Source: Reinekea forsetii (GTDB lineage: Bacteria > Pseudomonadota > Gammaproteobacteria > Pseudomonadales > Natronospirillaceae). Taken from it: DNA of 64,000 nucleotides. The stretch spans positions 186,001 through 250,000 of the forward strand of contig NZ_JAHKPH010000013.1 in the NCBI RefSeq assembly GCF_018860385.1. The letters are read 5' to 3'. Made by a program: the position numbers and the translations under genes. Shown here piece after piece: positions 54,587 through 63,415 of the stretch (position 1 is the stretch's first letter; the number at the start of each line of letters is the position of its first letter). Below the pieces are notes generated by a model, which was given only the letters and a program-made list of their open reading frames with translations, searched no databases and was not told the origin of the DNA.

Positions 54587-54750
54587 TGGCCGCGGGCTTA
54601 AACAAAAAAAACAAAAACGTCACCGTGGTTAGCTCCTAGGCTCGCAATTGCCCTTGATCGGGAATCTGAGCCATGGATGGCGAAGTTTAGCGGCGCATGG
54701 ATGCGCGAACAGCGACCGAGCAAGGGTAATTGGGAGACTGGGGGCGGTTG
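54587..54750. repeat. Structured palindromic repeat, copy 2
   Basis: Nearly identical to copy 1 at 165-bp offset. Outer stem 54646-54661 / 54716-54731 is unchanged. The first inner hairpin is GCCAT-GG-ATGGC (54670-54681), a compensating base-pair change relative to copy 1. The second is GCGCAT-GG-ATGCGC (54693-54706). Confidence 0.75.
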
Positions 54751-54887
54751 TTGACGCCGGACTGCGGGGAAAAATTATGCCTAGGCACTCATGGTTCATA
54801 ACTGTTCGGTTGCTGTGTAGTTCATATTGATATTAAACAGAGCGCTACGCAATCGATATACTGGGTTTATTCAAAAAAGGAGCGAAC

Positions 54888-55823
54888 ATGAATATTGCAA
54901 ACAATGTTACTGATTTAATCGGCAACACCCCCTTAGTGAAACTTAATCGTTTAACCGAAGGTTGCCAAGCTGAAGTCGTTGTAAAGCTAGAGTTTTTTAA
55001 CCCGGGAAAATCGGTTAAAGACCGTATTGGCGCAGCCATGATAGAAGATGCTGAAGCCAAAGGCATACTTAAGCCAGGCATGACCATCGTAGAGCCGACC
55101 TCGGGCAATACCGGTATCGCTTTGGCGATGATGGCGGCTTCTAAAGGTTATAAATGCATTTTAACCATGCCAGAAACTATGTCGAAAGAGCGCCGTATGT
55201 TGTTGCGTGCCTATGGAGCCGAGTTGGTATTAACGCCAGGTCCTGATGGAATGGGCGGCGCAATTGCCAAAGCCAAAGAAATTGCAGAAAGCGACCCCGC
55301 TACTCATTTCCTGCCGCAGCAATTTGAAAACCCAGCCAACCCCGCCATTCACGCCAGCACCACTGCAGAAGAAATTTGGCGCGACACCGATGGCAAAGCT
55401 GATATTTTAGTCGCAGGGGTTGGCACCGGCGGAACCGTATCGGGTGTTGCAGAAACACTTAAAGCGAAAAAGCCTGAATTCAAAGCCATAGCCGTTGAGC
55501 CAGCCGCGTCACCGGTTATTTCAGGCGGCGCAAAAGGGCCACACCCTATTCAAGGTATCGGTGCTGGTTTTATTCCTAAAAACTTAAATGTATCGATATT
55601 GGATGAAACGATTCAAGTCAGTAACGAAGATGCTTTTGCCACCGCAAGAGCCATGGCCAGCAAAGAAGGTCTGTTAGTCGGCATTTCATCTGGCGCTGCC
55701 GTTTGGAGCGCACTGGAAGTAGCCAAACGCGATGAAAACAAAGGCAAGCTTATTGTTGTGATCATACCGTCTTTTGGTGAACGCTACTTATCAACGCCGT
55801 TGTTTGCGGATTTGGCGGATTAA
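54888..55823 (+). CDS. cysK: Cysteine synthase A (O-acetylserine sulfhydrylase)
   Basis: 311 residues, normal for CysK. PLP lysine in [11 protein letters not shown], the TSGNTG substrate loop, GTGGT phosphate-binding loop and SSGAA near residue 265 are present. It makes L-cysteine from O-acetylserine and sulfide. The ATG has AAGGAG upstream. Monocistronic as far as visible. CysK rather than CysM is favoured by overall similarity of the loops; not absolute. Confidence 0.92.
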   Translation: MNIANNVTDLIGNTPLVKLNRLTEGCQAEVVVKLEFFNPGKSVKDRIGAAMIEDAEAKGILKPGMTIVEPTSGNTGIALAMMAASKGYKCILTMPETMSKERRMLLRAYGAELVLTPGPDGMGGAIAKAKEIAESDPATHFLPQQFENPANPAIHASTTAEEIWRDTDGKADILVAGVGTGGTVSGVAETLKAKKPEFKAIAVEPAASPVISGGAKGPHPIQGIGAGFIPKNLNVSILDETIQVSNEDAFATARAMASKEGLLVGISSGAAVWSALEVAKRDENKGKLIVVIIPSFGERYLSTPLFADLAD

Positions 55824-55831
55824 GATACTTT

Positions 55832-55967
55832 ATTAGCTGCTAGTTATTAGCGGCCAGCTGCAAGTAAATTCAAAAGAAATGGCTGATTAGGACAGCCACA
55901 ATGTAGGAGCTTTAGAAACAAAGTGGAGAGGCGATTTTTTTTCTAGCTGTAAGCTTCACGCTGCAAG
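55832..55967. repeat. Fragments of dispersed GCTGCAAG-type repeat
   Basis: TTAGCGGCCAGCTGCAAG (about 55847-55864) and AGCTGTAAGCTTCACG followed by CTGCAAG (55945-55967) match fragments at 30366-30420 and 54376-54431. The rest of 55824-56095 shows no gene. Confidence 0.4.
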
Positions 55968-56095
55968 TGAGTTCAAGGGATTGAGCTCACCTAGCTCCCA
56001 AAGCCAAACTCCTTTCACATTTTTCAATTGAATCTATAGTGACGCCCTCGCTTTCGTGATATTAGTAAAGTATTCAACAAGAAGGATGTTCTACA

Positions 56096-56578
56096 TTGCT
56101 TATCGTCGCGACCCTTTTTGCACTGCACACATTAACCCACTATCTCGTTTCGCCTATACTTTTTCAGGAACTTATCAGCCCTTTCCAGCACATAGGCTTC
56201 GCGCTATTGTTCTCTATATTCATTTTGCTGTTTATCGCTCATGGTTTCATTTACCGTTCGAGCAAAGTTTCGAAAAACATGCCAGAACTCACTGAACGCG
56301 GGCTGACCGCGTTAGTGTTTCCTATGCTGATGGCTATACCCGCGTTAATAAATCATGGGTTAACTTCAGCACTCATTCCAGCCAGCTTTGCATCGGTTGT
56401 GATTCTCATTTTTGATAAACCACTCGCAAGTTTTTTTCTAGAGAACAAACACCCCTACTATTCAAAGCTGAACATAGAAAGCAATGCCCCTAGTAACGGC
56501 TTCAACACACTAAAAAATCAGTTTTGGACTTTCATCCTTTTAGGTCCGCTTCTATTCTTAATCGCTTCAAAATTGTAG
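56096..56578 (+). CDS. Small integral membrane protein of unknown function
   Basis: 160 residues from TTG 56096 (AAGGA 9 bases upstream). About four or five hydrophobic segments: residues 1-20, 27-52, 70-85, 92-105 and 140-158. The C-terminal loop before the last helix is polar (NKHPYYSKLNIESNAPSNG). No family recognised. It is 16 bases upstream of the DUF3592-like gene and likely cotranscribed. Confidence 0.6.
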   Translation: MLIVATLFALHTLTHYLVSPILFQELISPFQHIGFALLFSIFILLFIAHGFIYRSSKVSKNMPELTERGLTALVFPMLMAIPALINHGLTSALIPASFASVVILIFDKPLASFFLENKHPYYSKLNIESNAPSNGFNTLKNQFWTFILLGPLLFLIASKL

Positions 56579-56594
56579 AACTGAGCAAAATAAT

Positions 56595-57035
56595 ATGACA
56601 TTAGCCTTTATCATTATCTGCGTACTACTCATCATTCAAGCTGCGGTTTACCTCTTGCTAAATGCTTGGACAAAGTACTGGCCCACTGTTTCAATCAAAA
56701 ACTTATCAATTTCAACCCATACAAAACCAAGCGACATTCGATCGGGCGCAACCATTTATACAATCTGTGCTGTCTATAGTTATGTAGTAGATGGTGTTGA
56801 GATGCGCTCAAATAGAATTGGCTTAGCAAAGCGAATTCGCACTGAAAATTTAAGGGAATTTGAACGAGTTAAACAAAGATTAGAAGCTTCAAAAACCACT
56901 CACTACTGCCCGATAAATCACCGATTCTCGATGTTATCGACAGATGTTCTTAATAAAGCATTCATTTATTATTCTCTGGTCTTGGGGGTTTTTCTTTTAG
57001 CCATTATACAGTTTATGGAAAACCAAATGTTCTAA
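56595..57035 (+). CDS. DUF3592-like membrane protein
   Basis: 146 residues. Membrane helices at about 3-23 and 119-138 flank a soluble domain containing AVYSYVVDGVEMRSNRIG and HYCPINHR, typical of DUF3592 (a small beta-rich extracytoplasmic domain). Function unknown. Pairs with the preceding membrane protein gene. Confidence 0.65.
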   Translation: MTLAFIIICVLLIIQAAVYLLLNAWTKYWPTVSIKNLSISTHTKPSDIRSGATIYTICAVYSYVVDGVEMRSNRIGLAKRIRTENLREFERVKQRLEASKTTHYCPINHRFSMLSTDVLNKAFIYYSLVLGVFLLAIIQFMENQMF

Positions 57036-57154
57036 ACCTATAAATTTAGCTTGAGTGCTCAATGCAAATAGTCTCAATTTTTTATTGTCAACTCACTTTA
57101 ACTATTGCTTTCTGCCCCAAAACTAAAAGTTAACTATTATTCAGGCTTGAACCC

Positions 57155-58219
57155 ATGACCAATCTTTTCCAACCCCTAAAAGTGGGTGATTACATCCTTA
57201 ATAACCGCATAATAATGGCGCCACTCACTCGCTCTCGTGCCAATAACCCTGGTCGCATACCTAACAAGTTGATGGTGGAATACTATCGCCAACGCGCGAG
57301 TGCGGGGATGATCCTTACGGAGGCAACTTCGGTCACGCCGATGGGCGTGGGCTACCCCGATACTCCGGGGATTTGGTCTAACGAACAAACCGAAGGCTGG
57401 AAGCTAATTACTCAAGCCGTGCATGAACAAGGCGGGAATATTTTCATGCAGCTTTGGCATGTTGGCCGTATATCTGACCCGTGCTATTTAGGCGGCGAAC
57501 TTCCCGTTGCGCCTTCAGCGATAGCGGCACCGGGGCACGTGAGCCACGTTCGCCCCTTAAAAGATTTAGTCACGCCAAGAGCGCTCTCTATCGAAGAAAT
57601 TAAAAACCTGCAGAACATTTATCGCCAAGCGGCAGAGAATGCAAAAGAAGCCGGCTTTGATGGTGTTGAGTTGCATGCAGCAAACGGCTACCTATTCGAT
57701 CAGTTTATGCATGAAAGCAGTAACAAGCGAACTGACGAATATGGGGGTAGTATTGAAAACCGTGTTCGCTTGTTACTCGAAATTGTCGATGTATTAATTG
57801 AGGTTTGGGGCGCTGGCAAGGTGGGTGTTCATCTAGCACCGGCGAGCGATGGTGCTGGGCTAGAAGATTCTGATCCACAAGCTTTGTTTTCCTATGTAGC
57901 CAAACAGCTCAGTACGCGCAACATTGCGTTTATTTTTGCACGTGAAGACACTCGCGAAGAAAATACAGTTGGCAAATTAGTGCGCGAAAACTTTGACGGT
58001 GTTTATATTGCCAACCAACAACTAACTAAAGAAACAGGAGAGCAGTTGCTTAAAGCTGGACGTGCAGATGCTGTTGCTTATGGCGAACTGTTTATTGCCA
58101 ACCCAGATTTAGTTGAACGATTCAAAGAAGATGCGCAGTTGAATACACCCAACCGCGCTACCTATTATTTTAATGAAGAAGTGGGCTATACCGATTACCC
58201 ATTCCTTGAAACCACTTAA
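57155..58219 (+). CDS. Old yellow enzyme-family alkene reductase (NemA-like)
   Basis: 354 residues, a TIM-barrel flavoprotein. Motifs: IIMAPLTRSRAN, LWHVGR, the ligand-binding His-Asn pair in VELHAANGYL and TDEYGGSIENR. Binds FMN and uses NAD(P)H to reduce activated C=C bonds and nitro compounds. Closest to NemA-type OYE. In the FMN-phosphate loop, GVHLAP has His where GVRLSP is usual. Monocistronic. Confidence 0.9.
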   Translation: MTNLFQPLKVGDYILNNRIIMAPLTRSRANNPGRIPNKLMVEYYRQRASAGMILTEATSVTPMGVGYPDTPGIWSNEQTEGWKLITQAVHEQGGNIFMQLWHVGRISDPCYLGGELPVAPSAIAAPGHVSHVRPLKDLVTPRALSIEEIKNLQNIYRQAAENAKEAGFDGVELHAANGYLFDQFMHESSNKRTDEYGGSIENRVRLLLEIVDVLIEVWGAGKVGVHLAPASDGAGLEDSDPQALFSYVAKQLSTRNIAFIFAREDTREENTVGKLVRENFDGVYIANQQLTKETGEQLLKAGRADAVAYGELFIANPDLVERFKEDAQLNTPNRATYYFNEEVGYTDYPFLETT

Positions 58220-58278
58220 TTTTTTATCACTCTTGGTCTATAAAAAATTTGGTTATTTCGCAACCCATAGGTTCTTAT

Positions 58279-58812
58279 ATGTTTAAAGTAATAAATTCAA
58301 ACGAGATATACAAAAATAAATGGATGAGGCTGCGCGAAGATATTATTGAACGAGCCAACGGCGTTAAAGGAATTTATACGGTTGTAGAAAAGAATGATTT
58401 TGCAGTAATCATTGCAATAGAAAATGGCATGCTGCAACTTGTAACCCAATATCGCCACCCCATTCAAGAAAGGTCACTAGAGCTTCCAATGGGAGCATGG
58501 CCTGAAAAACCGAATGCCAACCCTTTAGACTTAGCGCTTGGTGAATTGCAAGAAGAAACTGGTTATAAAGCCAATCATATTGAAAAAATAGGGTTTCAGT
58601 ATGTTGATAATGGAGGATCCACCGTTGGTGCGCACATTTTTTATGCGACCGATTTAGAATTTGTAGGAAAAAACTTAGACGAGGAAGAAGCCGACTTAGA
58701 ATCATGTGAGTTGTCGGTCAAGGCCTTTGAATCGAAGATAGTCAGTGGTGAAATAACGGATGCGACAACAATTGCTGCCTACGCTCTTGCAAAGCTAAAA
58801 GGGTTTGTTTAG
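58279..58812 (+). CDS. Nudix hydrolase-family protein with altered Nudix box
   Basis: 177 residues from the ATG at 58279 (AGG 8 bases upstream; a TTG at 58249 is the alternative). Resembles ADP-ribose pyrophosphatase-type Nudix proteins (KNKWMRLREDII, VTQYRHPIQERSLELPMG). The Nudix box reads LALGELQEETGY: the EExG part is kept but the preceding Arg is Gly and the first Glu is not found. Activity is thus uncertain. Confidence 0.75.
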   Translation: MFKVINSNEIYKNKWMRLREDIIERANGVKGIYTVVEKNDFAVIIAIENGMLQLVTQYRHPIQERSLELPMGAWPEKPNANPLDLALGELQEETGYKANHIEKIGFQYVDNGGSTVGAHIFYATDLEFVGKNLDEEEADLESCELSVKAFESKIVSGEITDATTIAAYALAKLKGFV

Positions 58813-58873
58813 TTGTTCACTCTCGAATAAGGTAAGGTGAAGTCTTACTTGTAATTCAAAACCGATCATCTTA

Positions 58874-58882
58874 CTGTAATCG
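58874..58882. promoter_or_regulatory. Half-operator before lacI-type gene
   Basis: CTGTAATCG matches one half, including the central CG, of the operators at 59967 and 60139. It lies 35 bp before the repressor start; autoregulation is possible. Confidence 0.35.
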
Positions 58883-58916
58883 CATTCACCCTCTGCCCTG
58901 TATAGGTTTTAACTGT

Positions 58917-59924
58917 ATGACCACCATCCGAGAAGTTTCCAAACTGGCCAACGTTTCCGTGGCAACAGTAAGCCGAGTGGTCAATGGCAATAAGTGGGTT
59001 TCGGATAAAACGCGCGATAAAGTATTGGCTGCAATGAGCGAGCTTGGCTATCAGCCTAACTCGTTTGCACGCTCCTTGGCGACGAATAAATCAGAAACCT
59101 TTGGCATGGTGGTGGGCGATCTAGGCGGACCGTTTTTTGGAGACATGATGAATTCGGCAGAAGACGCCATACGAAAAGCGGGTAAACACCTCATTGTTAC
59201 GAGCGGTCATGATTCGGCAGACAGTGAACGCGGGGCTATCGATTTCTTGCTACAGCGGCGTGTCGACGGACTATTGCTTCACCTAGACGTGTTACCCGAT
59301 GACGATATTATTTCGTTGAGTGATCGCTGCGGCGTTCCTATAGTTTTGGTTAATCGGCACATACCTGAACTGAGCAATCAATGTGTATTTGTAGACAACG
59401 ATCTCGGTGGCTACTTAGCGACCAAGCATTTAATTGAACTAGGCCACTCCGACATTGCCTGCATAACCGGCCCAATGTATAAAAAGGATGCCAGAAACCG
59501 ACTTGCGGGGTATCGCTCAGCACTGGAAGAAGCTGGGCTACAATACAGTGACAACTTAGTCATCGAGTCGGATTACACGGAACTGGGTGGAAAGGCAGCC
59601 ATTGATAAATTAACTCGACGCAACGCACACTATACTGCCGTGTTTGCACACAATGACCACATGGCGATTGGTGCCATGACTTCGCTAAAAGCTCTTGGTA
59701 AAAGTGTGCCTGAGCACTGCAGCATTGTCGGCTACGATGACATGGTCATGGCCCGCTACGTTGAGCCAGCCCTGACAACCGTCGCCATTCCTGTTGGTGA
59801 GTTTGGCAAACAGGCCGCCTTCCTCGCTTTAAAGTTAAGCGGTGAACAAAACAATCAGATAAATCACCAGTTCGATCCAAAACTGGTCATCCGACGCTCG
59901 ACGGCGCCTCGAAAACCCGCCTAA
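58917..59924 (+). CDS. LacI-family transcriptional repressor
   Basis: 335 residues. N-terminal HTH (TIREVSKLANVSVATVSRVV) with hinge helix (ARSLATNKSETFG), then a periplasmic-binding-like effector domain (about 60-330) with conserved GDLGGPFF and FVDNDLGGY. It most likely controls the sugar importer and GH1 genes downstream, responding to a beta-glucoside such as cellobiose; the sugar is inferred from the GH1 gene. Confidence 0.9.
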   Translation: MTTIREVSKLANVSVATVSRVVNGNKWVSDKTRDKVLAAMSELGYQPNSFARSLATNKSETFGMVVGDLGGPFFGDMMNSAEDAIRKAGKHLIVTSGHDSADSERGAIDFLLQRRVDGLLLHLDVLPDDDIISLSDRCGVPIVLVNRHIPELSNQCVFVDNDLGGYLATKHLIELGHSDIACITGPMYKKDARNRLAGYRSALEEAGLQYSDNLVIESDYTELGGKAAIDKLTRRNAHYTAVFAHNDHMAIGAMTSLKALGKSVPEHCSIVGYDDMVMARYVEPALTTVAIPVGEFGKQAAFLALKLSGEQNNQINHQFDPKLVIRRSTAPRKPA

Positions 59925-59966
59925 CTCATTTAAATATGACTTTATTGGCAATTCTCACCTTAAAAC

Positions 59967-59980
59967 TGTAACCGATTACA
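59967..59980. promoter_or_regulatory. LacI-family operator 1
   Basis: TGTAACCGATTACA: near-perfect inverted repeat with central CG, the pattern of LacI/GalR-family operators. It is 172 bp before operator 2, a spacing that would allow looping. Confidence 0.6.
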
Positions 59981-60138
59981 TTATAAAACTGTTTTTCGTT
60001 AGGGAAACAGAGTTTTAACTACAGTCAAAACCATTGATTTTAAAGGATTTAATCCATTTTTAAGCGATTTATTGAGATATTCGCGACATTGAACCCCACT
60101 AAATAGGTTGACTTACCCACTTCTCAACAATAACCTAC

Positions 60139-60154
60139 CTGTAAACGGTTACAG
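60139..60154. promoter_or_regulatory. LacI-family operator 2
   Basis: CTGTAAACGGTTACAG: arms CTGTAA/TTACAG perfect, central CG. Sits 77 bp before the binding-protein ATG, where it can block the promoter. Confidence 0.65.
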
Positions 60155-60230
60155 TTTGTTGTGTAACGGTTAAAAAAGCGAACGGCTTATGCCCTTAGCA
60201 ACAAAAACAAAAATACATGGAGAAAATGCT

Positions 60231-61439
60231 ATGAAAATGCCAATAAAAGCCAGTATTGCAGCGATTACCCTTGCGGCTTCGGCCAGCTTTGGTGCCGATA
60301 TTCGAATTGATGGGTTTCCAGACTACGATTCCCAGATTGCTGAAATTGCCCCAACGCTGCCACAGCACAACATTGAAATGCTCAAAAACAACCACGGCGA
60401 CCATCACAACAAGCTAAAAACCAACCTAGCCACCGGCACCGGTGCGGGTGATGTTGTACTGATTGATGTTGGCTTTATCGGCTCTTTTGTTAATGCTGGC
60501 GGCTTTGTAGACTTAACCGACTTTTATAAAAGCAAGGCCGGTAATTACGCCAGCTATGCCGTTGAAGCCGGCAAAGGCAACGATGGTAACCAATATGCTG
60601 TACCGGTTGATTTAGGTCCGGGCGTTATGTATTTCCGCCGTGATTACATGGAAGACATGGGTTTCGATATTAACGACGTGATGACCAGTTGGGACAGCTA
60701 CCTAGCTTATGGCCAAAAACTAAAAGAAAAAGACATTTTGCTGATTGGTAACGCCAGTGCGATTGCTTCGGCTTATTGGCGCTTCAATGTTGCCGAAGGT
60801 GATGGCTTATATTTTGATGCCGACGGCAACTCGCTGGTCACTTCTGAGCGATTCATGCGTGCCTTTGAATTGGCAAAAGCGGTTCGTGATGGCGGCATGG
60901 ATGGAAACATAAGTGAGTGGACAGAAGACTGGTATGCCGGTTTCCGTGAAGGCAAATTTGCGACTCAAATGTCCGGCGCTTGGTTACTCGGTCACCTTCA
61001 AAATTGGATGGCGCCAGATACTTCTGGAAAATGGGGTGTCAGTAATTTACCCGGTGGGCTATACGGCACTTGGGGTGGTTCTTACTTAGCCATTCCGAAA
61101 CAAGCAAAGAATGTATCGGCGGCTTGGGATTTAATTGAGCATATGATCTCTGAAGAAAACCAACTGGTTGGCTTTAAGAAAATTGCCGCATTCCCAGCAC
61201 ATACCGGCACCTACAATGACGCATCTTTTGATGAGCCGATTGAGTTTTTACGCGGTCAAAAAGCACGTCGCTTATGGGCCGAAATTGCCGAAAACATCAC
61301 GCCCGTTGCACCGATGAATGGCGACTTAATTGCAGAATCTCTAGTGAACGATGCACTCGATAAAGTGTTAAATGACGGAGTCTCAATTGAAAAAGCACTT
61401 AAAGATGCCGAACGCCAAATTAAACGCCGCGTTCGTTAA
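60231..61439 (+). CDS. Sugar ABC transporter substrate-binding protein (CUT1)
   Basis: 402 residues from the ATG at 60231 (GGAG 8 bases upstream). Signal peptide (ASIAAITLAASASFGA) then a MalE-type binding fold; typical segments are GAGDVVLIDVGFIG, YAVPVDLGPGVMYFRRD and KQAKNVSAAWDLIEHM. Delivers a carbohydrate to the two permeases downstream. The ATPase gene is not in the window. Beta-glucoside is the likely substrate from the GH1 gene. Confidence 0.9.
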   Translation: MKMPIKASIAAITLAASASFGADIRIDGFPDYDSQIAEIAPTLPQHNIEMLKNNHGDHHNKLKTNLATGTGAGDVVLIDVGFIGSFVNAGGFVDLTDFYKSKAGNYASYAVEAGKGNDGNQYAVPVDLGPGVMYFRRDYMEDMGFDINDVMTSWDSYLAYGQKLKEKDILLIGNASAIASAYWRFNVAEGDGLYFDADGNSLVTSERFMRAFELAKAVRDGGMDGNISEWTEDWYAGFREGKFATQMSGAWLLGHLQNWMAPDTSGKWGVSNLPGGLYGTWGGSYLAIPKQAKNVSAAWDLIEHMISEENQLVGFKKIAAFPAHTGTYNDASFDEPIEFLRGQKARRLWAEIAENITPVAPMNGDLIAESLVNDALDKVLNDGVSIEKALKDAERQIKRRVR

Positions 61440-61540
61440 TCTTTAGCTTTTTAACGCTACTTTGCGGGCTAACTGAATCACCGTTGCCCGCATTATAAAA
61501 AACAATCATTTAGAATTTAATTAATACGTTGAGACCTGTT

Positions 61541-62539
61541 ATGAACAGCGATATTACGACGGCCGAGTTACCCTTGGCTGAGGCCGATACTCGGGTAGAA
61601 AAACGACAGCGCTTATTAGAGAAACTAACGCCCTATGGGTTTTTGTCACCCTATTTAATTATTTATGGCGTATTCGGTGTGTTCCCCGTTTTCTTTATGA
61701 TTTATTTGTCTTTCCATATGTGGAACCCGGTTGAAGGGCTAGGCTCTATGGAATACGTTGGTTTAGAGAATTACGTACTATCGCTTACTGATCCTACACT
61801 CTGGCAGTCTCTTTGGAATACGTTTGTTATGGCGGTGCTTTCAGGTACGCCACAGCATTTAGTTGCGCTTCCGCTCGCTTATTTTTTAGTCATGATGGGA
61901 CCCAAGGTTAGACACTGGTTAACCACCGCGTATTTCTTACCCTACATTACCTCTACCGTCGCCGTGTCGATGATCTTCTATGTTATGTATTCAAAAGACT
62001 CAGGCATTATCAACCATACGCTCATCTATTTAGCCGATGCGCCATGGAGCTCTTGGTTATTCGGTGGGTTAAAAGATTCATTACCTCTCGGTTGGGTGCA
62101 AGAAAACAGCCTGATTCGTTTTTCTACCTCGTTCGTCGTTTTTTGGAAATACGTTGGCTTCAACACCGTAATCTACACCGCCGGGCTCGCAACGATTTCA
62201 AACGACCTTTACGAGGCCGCCGAAATTGATGGCGCTAATTCTTGGCAGCGCTTTCGTCACGTCTCGCTGCCGTTGTTACAGCCGTTTATCTTTTTCGGTG
62301 TCACTCTAACCATTATAGGTAACATGAACTTATTCGATGAGCCCTTTGTATTAACTCGGGGCGCACAGTTTGCTCAAACCAACGGTAAAACCATCACCAT
62401 GTATTTGTACCAAATTGCTTGGGAATGGTTAGACATGGGTTCAGCGGCGGCTATCTCTTGGATTTTGTTTGTCATTATCGGAATGTTCACGGGCGCATAC
62501 TTTTATCTGTTTGGTCGCAAAGGCCTAGGGGGAAATTAA
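61541..62539 (+). CDS. Sugar ABC transporter permease (MalF-like)
   Basis: 332 residues from ATG 61541; six membrane helices. The EAA loop is EAAEIDGANSWQRFRHVSLP, which docks to the ATPase. CUT1 family. One base before the next permease start (62541). Confidence 0.9.
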   Translation: MNSDITTAELPLAEADTRVEKRQRLLEKLTPYGFLSPYLIIYGVFGVFPVFFMIYLSFHMWNPVEGLGSMEYVGLENYVLSLTDPTLWQSLWNTFVMAVLSGTPQHLVALPLAYFLVMMGPKVRHWLTTAYFLPYITSTVAVSMIFYVMYSKDSGIINHTLIYLADAPWSSWLFGGLKDSLPLGWVQENSLIRFSTSFVVFWKYVGFNTVIYTAGLATISNDLYEAAEIDGANSWQRFRHVSLPLLQPFIFFGVTLTIIGNMNLFDEPFVLTRGAQFAQTNGKTITMYLYQIAWEWLDMGSAAAISWILFVIIGMFTGAYFYLFGRKGLGGN

Positions 62540-62540
62540 T

Positions 62541-63395
62541 ATGACTCACTCTCAAGCTCGGTTCATAGTAAACACTTATCATATTGCGGGTAAGTTAATT
62601 GTTCGTATTTTTTTAGGGCTTTTCGCGATCATCACGGTGTTCCCATTTGTTTGGTCTGCTATTTTAGCGACCCATGATAGAACCACTATGTTCACTGGCG
62701 GAATCGACTTTAGCTTTGGCGATAAAATTGAAACCAACTATGCTAGTTTACTATCGATCATGGATTTTTGGTCTGGCATGATGAACAGTGTATCTATTTC
62801 CGTCATAGGGACCACAATATCACTTTTGTTTTGCTCAATGGCAGGGTACGCACTCGCTGTTTTTACGTTTAGAGGCAAGACGGCTATCTTCAGTGTGATG
62901 ATTGGTTCAATGATGATCCCACCCGTACTGACGTTGATCCCTTATTACATGGTAATTTCTGCCATGGGATTAGCTAATACTCACGTCGCTGTTTGGTTGC
63001 CATTTACCATCAACCCATTTGGCATATTTTTAATTCGCCAGTACGTTGTCGCTTCGGTGCCTAAAGATTTATTGGAAGCGGCAAAGTTAGACGGCGCAAA
63101 TGCCTTACGAACCTATTGGAGCATTGTGCTGCCATTGTTAAGGCCGGGGCTGGCAACGCTGGCCATTGTGCAATTTGTATTTCTTTGGAATAACTTTTTA
63201 CAACCCTTAGTTGTTTTAAACAGTCCCGAAAAAATGGTCATCACGCAAATGCTGCGCAGCGTGCAAGGTGTGCCCAATACACCCTGGGGCGCGGTTATGT
63301 TAGGCACAACCATTTCTATATTACCGCTGCTGGCCATATACATGACCGCCAGCAAACAAATGATCGCTGGATTAACCAGCGGCGCCGTTAAATAA
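62541..63395 (+). CDS. Sugar ABC transporter permease (MalG-like)
   Basis: 284 residues; six membrane helices. EAA loop EAAKLDGANALRTYWSIVLP. AGGGGGAA precedes the ATG. It pairs with the preceding permease; the GH1 gene follows 20 bases later in the same operon. Confidence 0.9.
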   Translation: MTHSQARFIVNTYHIAGKLIVRIFLGLFAIITVFPFVWSAILATHDRTTMFTGGIDFSFGDKIETNYASLLSIMDFWSGMMNSVSISVIGTTISLLFCSMAGYALAVFTFRGKTAIFSVMIGSMMIPPVLTLIPYYMVISAMGLANTHVAVWLPFTINPFGIFLIRQYVVASVPKDLLEAAKLDGANALRTYWSIVLPLLRPGLATLAIVQFVFLWNNFLQPLVVLNSPEKMVITQMLRSVQGVPNTPWGAVMLGTTISILPLLAIYMTASKQMIAGLTSGAVK

Positions 63396-63415
63396 AATTA
63401 AAGAGAGTTGACCCT

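Larger units (their letters stand above)
54396..54887. other. Gene-free region with structured tandem repeats
   Basis: 492 bases between the ECF operon and cysK. It holds the two repeat copies listed separately. The last 140 bases contain the cysK promoter and no gene. Confidence 0.7.
59925..60230. other. Regulatory region between lacI-type gene and sugar operon
   Basis: 306 bases without a gene. Two LacI-type operators are listed separately; a third, weaker site (TGTAACGGTTAAA, 60162-60174) keeps one half. The promoter of the transporter lies here. Confidence 0.6.

Noticed and set aside
54422-54750. Possible CRISPR array
   Set aside because: Only two copies, 165-bp period and no short spacers; the units are structured palindromes.
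54648-54830. 60-residue frame across the second repeat copy
   Set aside because: It is formed by the palindromic repeat and has no RBS or plausible protein features.
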